The position numbers were made by a program, and so were the translations under genes. The notes under the pieces were generated by a model that was given only the letters and a program-made list of their open reading frames with translations, ran no database searches and was not told the DNA's origin. A stretch of 64,000 nucleotides of DNA from Dromiciops gliroides. Lineage: Eukaryota > Chordata > Mammalia > Microbiotheria > Microbiotheriidae. The stretch's first letter is position 1, and each line of letters begins with the position of its first letter. Where the stretch lies: the NCBI RefSeq assembly GCF_019393635.1, contig NC_057864.1:481360117-481424116 (forward strand), given 5' to 3'. This document shows positions 33,123-46,372 of this stretch, piece by piece.

Positions 33123-36100
33123 TCAAGTGTTTCTTAATAGAAGTTTGAAGTTGGGCATGGGCTGCAAGTAGACCTTGACCCTGGTTGGAGCAGATCAGAA
33201 GATACCAAGATTACCTTAAAAAATAATTCCCAGCCCAAGTGATTCATGGACTTTTGGCTCATTGGCAGAGCCTGGGTGGCAGGGGTAAGGGTCTGATGAG
33301 CTAATGAATGTAAAGCACTTTGTCAGCCTTAAAGTGCAATACAAATTATTATATTATTATTAGCCTTCAGCCCCCAGGCCTCCAGTCTGGTTGAAACTTC
33401 CTTGTCTGAGCTTTTCAATGGTCTATAAGGGCCAAATTTAGTATGAGAAGAGTTCATTGGATGGCTCACCTTAATATTGGGGTAAGAAAAGAAACAGCCT
33501 CTTTCAAAAACACAGAACACAGGTTTATTAATGGTAACAAGTTTAAAACACAAGTGAGATTAATAGAACTAGAAACAATGTATAAATCCCTGGGTAAAAA
33601 GGCCCCAGGCACCCGAACCTGCCTCCAGCCCAGCTAGCTCTGCCTAAAAAAACCTACAAACTCACCAATACCCAAAATCTGTAGCTCTAAGGAGAATTAG
33701 CTGCATAGTCTCTTCTGGTTTTGTCTAACAGTCAAACACCAGCAGCTCCTCTAATTGTCTGCCTTCCTTCCTTCCTTCCCAGTTTCCCTCAGCTCCCTCT
33801 CTAACCGCCTCTTTAACTGTATCTAACTAAATCTAACTGACTCCCCCACAGGAAGGGGAGGGACAATCGGCTCAGCACACCCACATGGGCTGTCCCCATT
33901 ATAATCTTGCCAGACCCATGTGCGTGGGGAAGTTATTAGAGAAGACTTTAGTTACTTAGTTTCAATAAATGTTCCCTGTGGTCAGAGTTCCTCTTGTTTG
34001 TTCAGTTCTCTCAAAGTACACACCCATCTTCTCTTAGGCTTTTAAGCTTATGTTTTTTCATAATAAAGCAAAGATAGGGTTATGAAAACCCAAATAACAA
34101 TTAATTTCTTACAGGTGATAGAGCAGTACAGTGGGGAGCTGGCTAATGTTTAACAACCATCTCCCTGGGGAGGAAATGTATACATACACACACTTTTAAG
34201 TTCATTCTGCATCATTAACATTTTGTTAAGTGTAGACAGTCAACAAAACAATAAATCAAGCCCAAACTTGTAGCTACTGCCGCCTTTCTGAGGTATAAAT
34301 GCTCTCAGTAAAAATGTTAACCATCATCTCTTAAGTGGGTTTGAGTTTGTCATCTTTACTAATCAGATGTTTGTGATGAGAAATTCAGAGTTTATTTTAA
34401 ATTTCTTTAATAGTGATTTGCAGCATTTTTTTCAGTTGGCTATTGATTCCTTGTATTTCTTCCCTTCAAAGCTTCCTTTTAATATTCTTTAAGCATTTAT
34501 TAATTTGGAAATTTAAAAATATATAATAGAATTAGCTATTAACCAGTTCTTTAGGTCTAGAACATTTGACCTTTACCAGAAAAGATTGCCACAAAATTTT
34601 TTCCTGATTGCACTTTTGCCTGCATTTATTTTGTTTGTGCAGAAGCTTTAAAATTTTATGTAATCAAAATGTCCCATTTAAGCTCCTGTGATCCTCCATG
34701 ATCAAGAATTCTTCCCCTACCAATTGTTATGTAAAATATCTCCTTCCATGTTCTTTTAATATATTTATCATATGATTTAAATGGAAACTAAATAATTCAG
34801 ATTCCAAGAATAGGTGGAACAAATATAAATCCCAGAAACAATAGATCATTTCATCAAAGAATAAAACAAGACAGCATTACTGTTTGAAGTTATAGGAAGT
34901 GAAGATGATAGCTACCCATTGAGGAGCAAGCCCAGGGAGTTGAATTGATTACCCTGTCCAGGAACAATGCTGAGTTTTGTGAGGAACAAGCTCAGATGAG
35001 TGACTAGTTGAGTGGAGATGTTGAGCCCAGTAAGGAGGAAACACAGATGCCATCAGGGAGACCTGCCTAGCACAAATGCCAAGCGAAGCAGAGAACCTCA
35101 TGAACACTTTCCAAAGTACATCATGGTCCTGAATTTATGGGAAAAAAGGACATCAATGCCCCTAAGCACCAGAACTTGAGAGTTGTTTTGGCTACATATT
35201 CTCTTTACATATGTGCCTTATCATCATTTGCCTTTAAGTTTGTGTCCACTCTCTTTAAGTGTGTGTTTGTGGAAGAGTCCACTCCAGTTTTGGGGGGGGG
35301 GGGATAGTGTTTTTGTCAGTTTTTTTTCCCATGCCATGCAGATAAAACGTTTCTTCCAAGAGCTAGTTAATTCCACTGATTGATTAGTAGTGGGAAACAC
35401 ACCAGTGGGGGCTCATGAGCTACAGTATTAGGAGCAGACTCATACAGGAGTACATAATATGGTTACTGTTAATTCAGAGCAACATACCCTTTCTGGGGCA
35501 ACTGCTTTTACTTTCACTTAAATATGCAGCCTGGAATTTGAGGTAGGAACTACTACTGTGGGTTAGCAGTAGCCTCTTCAGTTCTGCTTCCTCAGGAGCT
35601 CTGGGGATTTCCACCCCCCAGATCAGGGGTGGGAGAACACTGATTTGGCTTTGATAACTCTGCTAGGTCCAGAGTTGAGTTCTCTCTACCAGTGACCCCA
35701 TTCTCATCACTAGGAGACATCCAATACCTCTCCCAGCTAGATGATAACCTTGTAATGGTTATATATCCAATCATTACTGAACAGCTCAAGGCTTCAGGAT
35801 TCTACACTTCCTGTCCCCCTCCCCCCAACTCCTACTCCAAGGTTTTTCTGCTGGTCTACGCAAATGATTAAATGAACAGAAAAAAGATAAGGAAAAATCT
35901 ATCTTCTGAGGCCAAATCTATTCCTACCCTTTCATATGTCAATGAGCTACTCAGACCTTTAGATCTTTGGCAAAGTATACAAGGATTCAATCCCACTGGA
36001 AAGGGACTCTCCTTACCACCTCAGCTTAATACATGGCCAGGAGGGGACACAGTGGACATAATGCTGGACATGGAGTCAGGAAGGCCTGAATTCAAATCCT

Positions 36101-37025
36101 ACCTCAGACACTAGCTGTATGATACTGGGCAAGTCAAAACCCCTGTAAGCCTCAGTTTCCCCATATATTGTTATTCGGTCATCTTCAACTCTCTATGACC
36201 CCATTTGGGGGTTTTCTTGACAAAAATACTGGAGTGATTGGCCATTTCCTTCTCCCTCTCATTTTATAGATGAGGAAACTAAGGCAAACAGGGTGAAGTG
36301 ACTTGTCCAAGGTCATACAGCTGGTAAGTGTTTGAATCCAGATTTGAACTCATGAAGAGAGTCTTCCTGATTCTAAGCTGAGCCCTATGCACTGTGCCAC
36401 CTAGCTGCCCTTCCCCATCTACACAATGAGGAAAATAATAGTACCTACCTCTCAGCATTGTTGTGAGGATCAAATGAGACAATATTGGTGAAGCCCTTTG
36501 TGTACCTTAGAGGGTGACATAAATGCTGGCTATTATCATTATCTCCTTATCCCTGTCCTTGTCCTTTCTTTGCTGCCGCATCAAAGAGGCTCACCTTGAC
36601 ATTCCTCTATCAACTTTATTTCATAATCCTCCCAAATGGACCAACTCGCCATTCCCCAAATGTTTGTTATCTTAGCTTGGTCACTTGTCAAGGCCCAGCT
36701 AAGGAGCCTCTTCCATGAAGCCTCCCCTGATCCTTCCAGTAGAAGGGACCCCACTTATCTCCCAACACTTTGTCTGCAACTCCTGTGGCTTATGAGAGTT
36801 GCCTGTGTCTCTTTCTGCACATCCAAAGTCCCCTGAAGTCAGGAACCCTTGCTCTTTGAACAAAGCACAGTGCCTTACATGTGGTAGGTGCTTAATGAAG
36901 TCATTTTAAAAACTTTGAACAGAGAGGAGAAAGAGAACACCTGCTTGTTCACTTAGGAATTGGTCGGTGATCTCAAAACCTTCTTACCCATCTTTCATAT
37001 TATCCCTTTATAAGAATTTTGTCTT

Positions 37026-37047
37026 TTCTGGGAAAATGAAACTGAAA
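37026..37047 (+). promoter_or_regulatory. GAS/ISRE site, unit 3
   Basis: Exact copy: TTCTGGGAA at 37026-37034 and GAAAATGAAACTGAAA at 37032-37047. This is the copy closest to the IRG coding exon, 23.5 kb away. Confidence 0.7.
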
Positions 37048-37090
37048 GCTTTATCTCTGGATACACAAACCACACTGTATGAGTGGGAAC

Positions 37091-37210
37091 TGAATCTGGA
37101 ATGAGTCCTGAAATCACATGTCTCATTTGAGCAGCAGAAGCTCTGGGTCACAAAAGGGAGCTGCCTGTGAATCCAAGAGAGGTCAGAGCATTTGCCCACT
37201 CACCCCAGAG
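37091..37210 (+). other. Predicted 5' untranslated first exon, unit 3
   Basis: Donor CCAGAG|GTAAGT at 37210/37211. The start is approximate. Splicing to 60561 would need a 23.35-kb intron that contains the LTR element and the L1 block. Confidence 0.45.
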
Positions 37211-38704
37211 GTAAGTCTGGAGCTGGTTTCTCATTGAAGCTGTCACTGGGGAAATAGGTGGTGAGGCTTGAATGAGGGATGGTGGTCCTGACTTCTGGAG
37301 TTATCTCTGTCTTGGGGGCTGCTTGACTCCCCTTACTTCTTCGGCGTGTCCTGTCCTAAGCCTCATGTTAAAGCCATTGATTTTTGCTCAGGAGCTGGTA
37401 GATTCAAGGGGTGACAAAATCCAATTAAGATACTTGGATACGGTCCCCTCTCCCCAAACTCCTCTTTAAAAGGTCCTGTAACTGAAGGGATTGAAAGTAA
37501 ATTGGATGGCACAGTTCTGGGCTAACTGTCAGGATGAAATCACAGGGGATCTTGGGGACTTAGGAACTGCTTTTCAGCTCATTTTCTAGTCTCTATGGAA
37601 AAGATGACCGAGTATGGTCATTTTCTGTAAATAAAAATGTAATCTTGGTTGGATTTCTTCTCCAGATCGGGATGGGCACTTTGGGGGAATGCTAGGATAT
37701 GGGGTAGAGTTTGGGAAGACAAGACCCTACATATTAGGCTTCAAAGAGGCAGGACTTTAGGGGCAAGCATTCTAAAGGACTGCTTCCTTGCCCTCCCCCT
37801 CTCCTCCCTGTCCCATACCCCTCCCCACCCTTAAATTTATGCAGTAGCTTTGTTGCTTTGTTCAACCTTACTTGTGCCTAATATGAACACACATTGTAGT
37901 CTAGCCAAACAGCCACTCTCCCACCATCGTCCTCCCCTAAAGTTTTCACCCCTTGGTCTTCCCTTACACTGTTTTCAATGCCTGCAATACCTGCTCTCCC
38001 TGCCCCTGCCCTTCTTCATGGACTGATTTCCCATCCATCACTTAAAAGTCCATCTCAAATTCCACCTCTCCCAGAAAGCCAGCCCAACCTCCACCTACCC
38101 CTTAAATTCTAACAATCTTCCTCTTTCTCTGAATATACTTTGGAACAGATGGTAGGTTGAGAATGAGAAGAGACCTCAGGGGTCATCTAATAGATGGTTT
38201 TCTTCTGGCTGTTTGACATATTAATTTTGGGGTAGCTAGGTGGCACAGTGGATAGAGCACTGGCCCTAAAGTTGGGAGGAACTGAATTCAAATCTTACCT
38301 CAGATGTTTTGTATGACTGCTCATGTGCAGCTTATATTGAATTGCTTGAGTTCTTAGCAGGGGGGAGGAAGGGAGGAAGAGAATTTGGAACACAAATTTT
38401 TTTAAAAGTGATGTCAAAATTTGTTTTTACATGTAATTTTGGGGAAAAAATAAAATACTAAATTTAAATCTTACCTGAGATACTTACTAGCTGTGTGACC
38501 CTGGACAGGTCACTTAACCCCAATTGCCTCAAACATCCGGGATCCTTTCCAGTCATCCTGATATATGTCTTGCCACTGGTCCCAGATGACTCTGGAGGAG
38601 AGAATGAGGTTGGTGACTTTGCACAGCCCTCCCTCACTTCAATCCAAATCACTGCAAGTAATGACATCACCTTAATGTCATGGTCCTCTTTGAGAATGAA
38701 GGAC

Positions 38705-38735
<31 letters not shown>

Positions 38736-40707
38736 GATATATGAATTAATAAACAAAAGAAAAAGAAGAGGAAAAAAGGGAAAGGAGAGGACCAAACAAC
38801 CAGAAAGAAAGGTGAAGGATCACTTAAAGTCCACAAGGTTCTTTGCCTCATGTGCTGACGCTTCTCTACCACATGATCAGCCCTGTCTCTAACTCTATCT
38901 CTGTTCTTATCTCTTTCTCTACTCATTATATCTTTACTTTTTACAAAAATCTGAACTTAAGCACCCTAGAATGAGCATTTCCACAAACAAAATAGAGCAC
39001 TAAAAGAGGATTGCATTTATAACCGTCCATCTCTAGTTCATACCACTTTTTAAAGAGGTATACAAGAAAGTTAACCAGGCATTTTCAAAATGGTTCTTTT
39101 CTGGGCTTCCTTCTTTCCAGACTTCCTTCTTTCAGTACCCCTGAACTTAAAAAAAAAAAAAATGTTTCAATGGCCCTCCTCTTCTTGTGTGTGTGTATGT
39201 GTGTGTGTGTGTGTGTGTGTGGCAATTGGGGTTAAGTGACTTGCCCAGGGTCACACAGCCAGTAAGTGTTAAGTGTCTGAGGCCGGATTTGAACTCAGGT
39301 CCTCCTGATTACAGGGCCTGTGCTCTATCCACTGCGCCATCTAACTGCCCCTCTTTTATCTTTTTTTAAGAGAATCTCTTACTTGGTAAGATTTAGCACT
39401 ATCTTCTCTAAGATCTTTGTCCTCCTTCAAATTCTTGTATTTGAATTGTTTTAACTTTATTTTTATTTTTGTTCTTTAAACTTTATTTTTATTAAATTTT
39501 TTTTTCAAAAGAAAATTTCCTTCTCTCCTTCCCACCTTCCCCATTACCCCCATTAGGCAAGAAAGTCATCCCCTTGTTACAAATACTCATAGTCAAGCAA
39601 AACAAATCCCTGCATAATTATATATTATAAATATATACATATATACATGTTTATATATGTACACACATATATAATTATACTATATAACCATGTATGTGTA
39701 TATGCATATATGTACATGTATGTGTTTTCATATGTCTTCCCAGGTTTTTCTGAAAGCGTCCTGCTCATCATTTCTTATAGCTCAATAGTATTCCATCAAA
39801 ATCATATACTACAACTTATTCAGCCATTCCCCAGTTGATGGGCATCCCCTCAATTTCCAATTCTTTGCCACCACCGAAAGAGCTGCTATAAATATTTTTG
39901 GGTTTTTTTTTTGTTGTTATTGTTTGTTGTTGTTGTTGGGTTTTTTTGGTGGGGCAATGAGAGTTAAGTGACTTGCCCAGGATCACACAACTAGTAAGTG
40001 TCAAGTGTCTGAGGTCGGATTTGAACTCAGGTCCTTCTGAATCCAGGGCCAGTGCTTTTATCCACTGCGCCACCTAGCTGCCCCAAAAAGTTTTTTGGTT
40101 TTTGTTTTGGTTTGGTTTTTTTGTGGGGCAATGAGGGTTAAGTGACTTGCCCAGAGTCACACAGCTAGTAAGTGTCAAGTGTCTGAGGCTGGATTTGAAC
40201 TCAGGTCCTCCTGAATCCAGGGATTTGTGCTTTATCCACTGTGCCACCTAGCTGCCCAATATTTTTGTACAAATAAGTCTTTTCCTATTTTCTTTGATCT
40301 CTTTGGGATACAGACCTAGTATTACTGGGTCAAAGGTATACATAGTTTTATAGCTTTTTTGGAGTACTTTCCAAATTGTTCTCCAGAATGGTTGAACTAG
40401 TTCACAACTCCACCAATAGTGCCTTAGTGTCCCAATTTTTTTACATCCGCTCCAGCATTTATCATCTTCTTTTTCTGTCATATTAATTAGTCTGATAGGT
40501 GTGAGGTGGTACCTCAGAGTTGTTTTAATTTACATTTCTCTAATCGGTGCTGATTTAGAGCATTTTTTAAAAATAAAAGTATTTTATTATTTTCCAGTTA
40601 CATGTAGAGATAGCTTTCAGCATTTGTTTACATAAGATTTCCAATTTCCAATTTCCCTCCATCCCTCCCCTCCCTCAGACAGCAGGCAATTTGATATAGG
40701 TTTTATA

Positions 40708-40739
<32 letters not shown>

Positions 40740-41021
40740 CACACACACACACATATATATATATACATACATATATATGTGTATATGTATGTATGTATGT
40801 GCACATATACATATATACACATATACACATACATAACAACATTAAACATATTTCTGCATCAGTCATGCGATAAGAGAAGAATCAGAGCAATAAGGAAAAA
40901 CATCAAAATAGAAAAACAACAGCACCAAAAACAAAAGAAATAGTATGGTTCAATCAGCATCCATATTCCATAGTTCTTTTTTTTTCTTCTGGATTTGGAG
41001 AGCCTTTTCCATCATGAGTCC

Positions 41022-41390
41022 TGTAACGATTGGAATAACGCCACCTGCTGGATACTAACTGTAGAAGAGTTCTGCCCATGAAGCGAAGGTCTTTGAGGGC
41101 AAGACCAGGAGTCTTTTCTTCAGGAGTCAGGAAGTGACGCGGACTAGTGGGAGGAGGAAGAGACTGGCGCTCAGTCTCGGGCTTTTTCCTTTGGACTCTG
41201 GTGGAGAGCGGAGCTAGAAATGTGCTCTCCCTTTAATAGATAGGAATCTAGGCCTTTTTCTCTCTCTTTACCAAATTCTTATTCTCCTTAATAAATGCTT
41301 AAAAGTTTAACTCTTGCTAAAGCTTATAATTTATTGGCGACCACTCATTAGATATTTTAGACAGTTTAGCTAGAATTTTAACCCTTAACA
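41022..41390 (+). repeat. 5' LTR
   Basis: 369 bp, TG...CA ends, with an AATAAA at 41290-41295. By eye it is identical to the 3' LTR. Confidence 0.92.
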
Positions 41391-44389
41391 GATGGCTGAC
41401 CACGAAGAGGAAAGCTGAACCTCACTTCTGATCTTCCGGTTGGGTAAGAAATTTTCCCTACCCTAACCCTTTAAATCTTAAGTACTGCTGAATTGCCTGG
41501 TGTTTTCCCTTTAAATTTTTTCAAATGGACCTTTTAAACTCCCTAATTATCCTATTTTTGATTTTAGTCTGTTTAACCAGACAAATGGGAGATAAGATCA
41601 TGTTAATGCTTTGTTTTTGTGGATTTTCTATTTTTCTTTTTATTTTTGTTAGAAGAGCCAGCAATGTACTCCCACAAAGAAATATCTCCCCCTCTCCCAA
41701 CCATGCTTTTTCAGAGAAACCTGAAGAGATTCCTGCAGCTTTTCCCAGTTCTAACAGTAATTGTTGCTCTAATTTTGCATGCCTGGAGGCAATGACCCAC
41801 CCTCTAGAAGCTTTTAATCCCCTAGCACCTGGAGGCAAAGTGGGGGAAGAGGAATCCAGGCCTGAGTTCAAAATCAAGTCTGATTCAAATTGCTCTGGTC
41901 CCTCCCCTCCTCTCCAGACCCCACCCTCTACTCCTCCCATGGCCAAGCCCATTGCTTCCCAGGCCTGGGAAGTCCAGAGATCTGATGCTCATGCGCAACT
42001 TTCTCTAACTACATTTGCAGCTTCAGGCTCAGCCCTTCCCCAGCCTGGCTGTGCTTCTGAGACAACTTTAGAAAACCCTTTAAATTCCACATATGCCTGT
42101 TTTGTTCATAATTTTGCTAACCTGCTTTTGTCTTTAATTAGTAATCTTATAAAGCATTTGTATGGTGAAAAGACTGACAGACAATATAAAGGGGTTAAAG
42201 AAGAAAAACTTAAGATGAATAAGAATGACAACCATCAACATAGTTCAAGACTCTGCTTCTTTTGCCATGGAAGGGTATATATTTTAGAGAAATGTAGAAG
42301 TAAGCAGCAAGGTATTGATATGAGTATTGGGGATTTTAGATATCGGAATCAAAAGTGTTCTGAATTCACTCAGAGTAATAATGTCAGTTCAGAGGTTACA
42401 TAGGATTTCTATGCTATTACACATACATTTTGAAATTAATGGTATGGGTTTATTTTCATAGAGATTTTAATGCTTTTGAGATTGTGTCTTATACTTAGTT
42501 TCTAAAACAAGGAGAATATTTGTAAAAGCTTTTTAGTCATGTAATCAAGTTTATATTTTATAATACTCTTATTAATATTAAGTTCATGCTCATTTAGATT
42601 TCCTTAGTTTGAATTTCATTGTCTTTTATTGTTCCACGTGTATCTTCTTCTATTCATTCATCTATCTAATTTTGAAACATGGTTTTGATTTCATAATACA
42701 ATGTTAATTCTAGGAGTATTGTGCTCCCATATTCTGAGTTGTTTGTTTTTGTTATTTTTTCTCAACTGATTATTTGATCAAACTCTTTAAAGCATTTCCC
42801 TGGCAAATTGGTTGCCATGGCAAGTATAAATTGATTCTAGAAGTATTATTTTTGATAAGCATATTCCAAAAAAAAAAAAAAAAGAGGGGAACATTTGTAA
42901 AAGTTTTCTTTTTTCAAAAAAAAAGTTTTCTTTGAGATTGTGTTGTGCTTTAACTTGTATTTAAATATGTTCAGATTTTTCAAAAAAGTAATTGTATACT
43001 AAGTTAAAAAAAAGGGGTATTATTTGAAATTGTTGCATAATTATATATTGTGTTCTGAGTCAAGATGTATTCACATTTTTTGCAATCATTTATTATCCTC
43101 AATTTTTAAATCCATATGAGACTTGGATTATGGGAACTTATCATTTAAGACACTAATTACCTTTATTCTGAGTTATCAGATGCCAGTTGGCCAAGGTGCC
43201 ATCCAATCACAAGAGGAATACATGCAAGAGCAGACACTGAATTGTCACATGAGGGGAGACATGCATGAAGTCAAGGTATGGCCGAGGGAACGGCTTTTGA
43301 CTAATGTTGAGGTTGGATTCTCTTGGTTTAATATTTTATTTTATTTTTCCCCACAATATTGTACAGATGGCTGGAAGTATTGATCCCACCCATCTCACTT
43401 CTACACCTGGCTTCTATGCTCCCTCCTATATGCCTGATGCCATGGACATCTCAATCCCATGCATCTGATTAAGTCTGACTCAGTTTCCTCCAATATGTTC
43501 GGTGGCATGGACATATATTCCATCCACCTATTTTAAGCCTGGCATACTGCATGGACAGTACATATAGCTCAAGTGTGGGAATGCTCATATCCCATCATTT
43601 CTCTGTTCTTTTATGGTAACCCCCATAATTATCTCAGGTGCCATGATAAATAACAGTGTTGAATTTGGCCTTGACACCTGTTACCAATTATATTAGATTT
43701 TCTAATTTCTCATAATGGCATGAGGATAATTAGGCAGATGATGCAAAAAGTGATGAAACAAAGATAAAAATTATTTTTAAAAATTAATATCGCAGCAATT
43801 GTCTTCTCAATTACCCTCCATAAGGGGGGACTATAGTAAGATTATAATTTTAAAGAATGTTTTAATTTTTGTTTTATTATATGTTTCATGTGTAACAACT
43901 AAGATTCTGAATTCCCTTAGACATGTTTTTGAGAACTTTCATTGTTTGATTTGATTATTGACAAAGCTATTTTAAAGTTGTGTTAAGCTCAATTTTGTAG
44001 GAAATTTTTCTGGCTGATTACCAGCATCCACACATCAACCCCTGAAAAGACTTCCATTCCACGACTACACCTAGAGGACATCTAAGAAAAGACTTTCAGA
44101 GACTTTAAATGAACAGTTTTGATTTGTTGTTTTTGTTGTTTTTTTTCTCTTTCTGTTATAATATACACCATCTGTAACATGTACTCTCTGCAGAGGCCCT
44201 CCCTTTGCAAGACTAATGTCAAAGCGTCGGTTCATGAGGACAAAAAAAAAATCGCCCCTCTGGACAAAACTTTCCTCTCTTCCTTTTCTATATTGTTGTT
44301 CACATATTATTAGCTAGCAATAGTTATTATATTCTTTTTACTGTTCCGTCAAGGAAACATTTTGTTTCTTGAGGAACAACAGGGGGGAC

Positions 44390-44758
44390 TGTAACGATTG
44401 GAATAACGCCACCTGCTGGATACTAACTGTAGAAGAGTTCTGCCCATGAAGCGAAGGTCTTTGAGGGCAAGACCAGGAGTCTTTTCTTCAGGAGTCAGGA
44501 AGTGACGCGGACTAGTGGGAGGAGGAAGAGACTGGCGCTCAGTCTCGGGCTTTTTCCTTTGGACTCTGGTGGAGAGCGGAGCTAGAAATGTGCTCTCCCT
44601 TTAATAGATAGGAATCTAGGCCTTTTTCTCTCTCTTTACCAAATTCTTATTCTCCTTAATAAATGCTTAAAAGTTTAACTCTTGCTAAAGCTTATAATTT
44701 ATTGGCGACCACTCATTAGATATTTTAGACAGTTTAGCTAGAATTTTAACCCTTAACA
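44390..44758 (+). repeat. 3' LTR
   Basis: 369 bp, same sequence as the 5' LTR, preceded by a G-rich purine run and followed by the GTCC target duplication. Confidence 0.92.
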
Positions 44759-44814
44759 GTCCCCTGGAACTCTCTTGTACCATTGTATTGGTGAGAAGAA
44801 TCCAGAACATTTTT

Positions 44815-46301
44815 AATGTGACTATTGATTGCTTTGATTTCTTCTTCTGAAAACTGCCTATTCATATCCTCCTACCATTTATCAACTGGGAAATAGCATT
44901 TATCTTTATTTTATTTTATTTATTTTATTTAAAGTTTCCTACATGTTTGAGAAGTGAGACTTTTTTTCAGAGAAACTTGTTGCAAACTTTTTTTCTCAGT
45001 TGTCTGCTTTCCTTCTAATTTTAGTTGCATTGGTTTTGTTTGTAAAAAACCTTTATAATTTAATAAAATCAAAATTATCCATTTTACATCCTGTACTGCT
45101 CTCTATCTCTCATTTTGTGATAAATTCTTCCTTTCTCCATAAAACTGACAGGTAAAAATATTCCATGCTCCCCTAATTTGCTTAAGATATTACCCTTTCT
45201 GTCAAAATCATTTATCCATTTTGACCTTTTCTTGGTATATGGTGCCAGATGTTGGTTTATGCCTAGTTTCTGCCAAATTGCTTTCTAGTTTTCCTAGCAA
45301 TTTTTGTCAAATAGCGAGTTTTTGTCCCCAAACCTTGGGTCTTTGTGTTTATCAACCACTAGATGACTATGGTCATTTGCTAATGTATATTGTGTACCTA
45401 ATCTATTCTATTTTTCCAGCACTTTATTTTTTAGCCAGTACCAGATTGTTTCGATGATTACTGATTTGAAATACAGCTTGAGATCAGGTACTTCTAGGTT
45501 ACTTTCTTTCACATTTTTTTCATTTATTCCCTTGATATTCTTGTTTCCATGGCCCTTTATTAAATGTAATTTTTATTGCATTATAATCTGAAAAGGATTA
45601 ATTTAATATTTCCACTTTTCTCCATTTGGTTATGGAGGTTTTATGCCCTAACACAGTCATTTTTTTGTGTTAAGTACCATGGACCACTGAGATAAATTTC
45701 TTTCTATTCCTGTTCAGTTTTCTCCAGAGCCTATCATATCTAACTTTTCTAAAATTCTATTCATCTTGTTAACTTATTTCTTATTTATTTTCTGGTTATA
45801 TTTCTCTAATTCTGGGAGAGGAAGTTTGAGGTCCTGAACTAGCATGATTTTGCTATCAATTTCCCTTTTGTAACTCATTTAACTTTTCCTTTAAGAATTT
45901 GGTGCATAAATGTTTAGTACTGATATCACTTCATTATCTATAGTTCCTTTTAGCAAGATATAGTTTCCCTACTTATCCCTTTTAATTAGGTCTGGTTTTG
46001 CTTTTGCTTTGTCTGAGATCATGATTGCTATTCCTTTAAAAAAAAAAAGCTGATACATAATAGATTTTTCTCTAGCCTCTTACCTTTACTCTTTGTTTTT
46101 CCTTCTGCTTTAAGCTGTTTTTCCTGTAAACAACATATTGTAGGATTCTGGGGTGTTGGGTTTTTTTATAAAAGTATTTTTTTCCAGTTACATGTAAAGA
46201 TAGTTTTCAACATTTGTTATATAAGATTTCAAATTTCAAATTTTTCTCCCTCATTCCCTCCCTCTCCCTCTCCTACACAGCAGGTAATCAGATATAGGTT
46301 T

Positions 46302-46372
<71 letters not shown>

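Larger units (their letters stand above)
41022..44758 (+). mobile_element. Young non-autonomous LTR retroelement (ERV1-like)
   Basis: Total 3,737 bp: two 369-bp LTRs (TGTAACG...CTTAACA) around a 2,999-bp interior. A 4-bp target duplication GTCC (41018-41021 and 44759-44762) flanks it, a size usual for gammaretrovirus-like elements. A purine run 'aacaacaggggggac' precedes the 3' LTR as a polypurine tract. The interior is far shorter than a full retrovirus and shows no recognisable pol or env. A proline/serine-rich open segment near 41525-42403 with a cysteine-rich end may be a gag remnant. The LTRs look identical, so the insertion is young. It appears unable to move without help. Confidence 0.88.
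33121..44814 (+). repeat. 8.1-kb tandem unit, copy 3, interrupted by an LTR element
   Basis: Third unit, running to 'agaacattttt' at 44814 and interrupted at 41022-44758. It has one extra G in the homopolymer near 35292. I noticed four substitutions (40241, 40471, 40545, 40869) and a rearranged TA/CA array, all in its last kilobase. It lacks the terminal SINE of copies 1 and 2: 'aacattttt' runs straight into the unduplicated L1 sequence 'aatgtgactattg'. Confidence 0.97.

Noticed and set aside
41525-42403. 292-codon open frame as a possible host gene
   Set aside because: It lies wholly inside the LTR element between 5' LTR and polypurine tract, so it belongs to that element.
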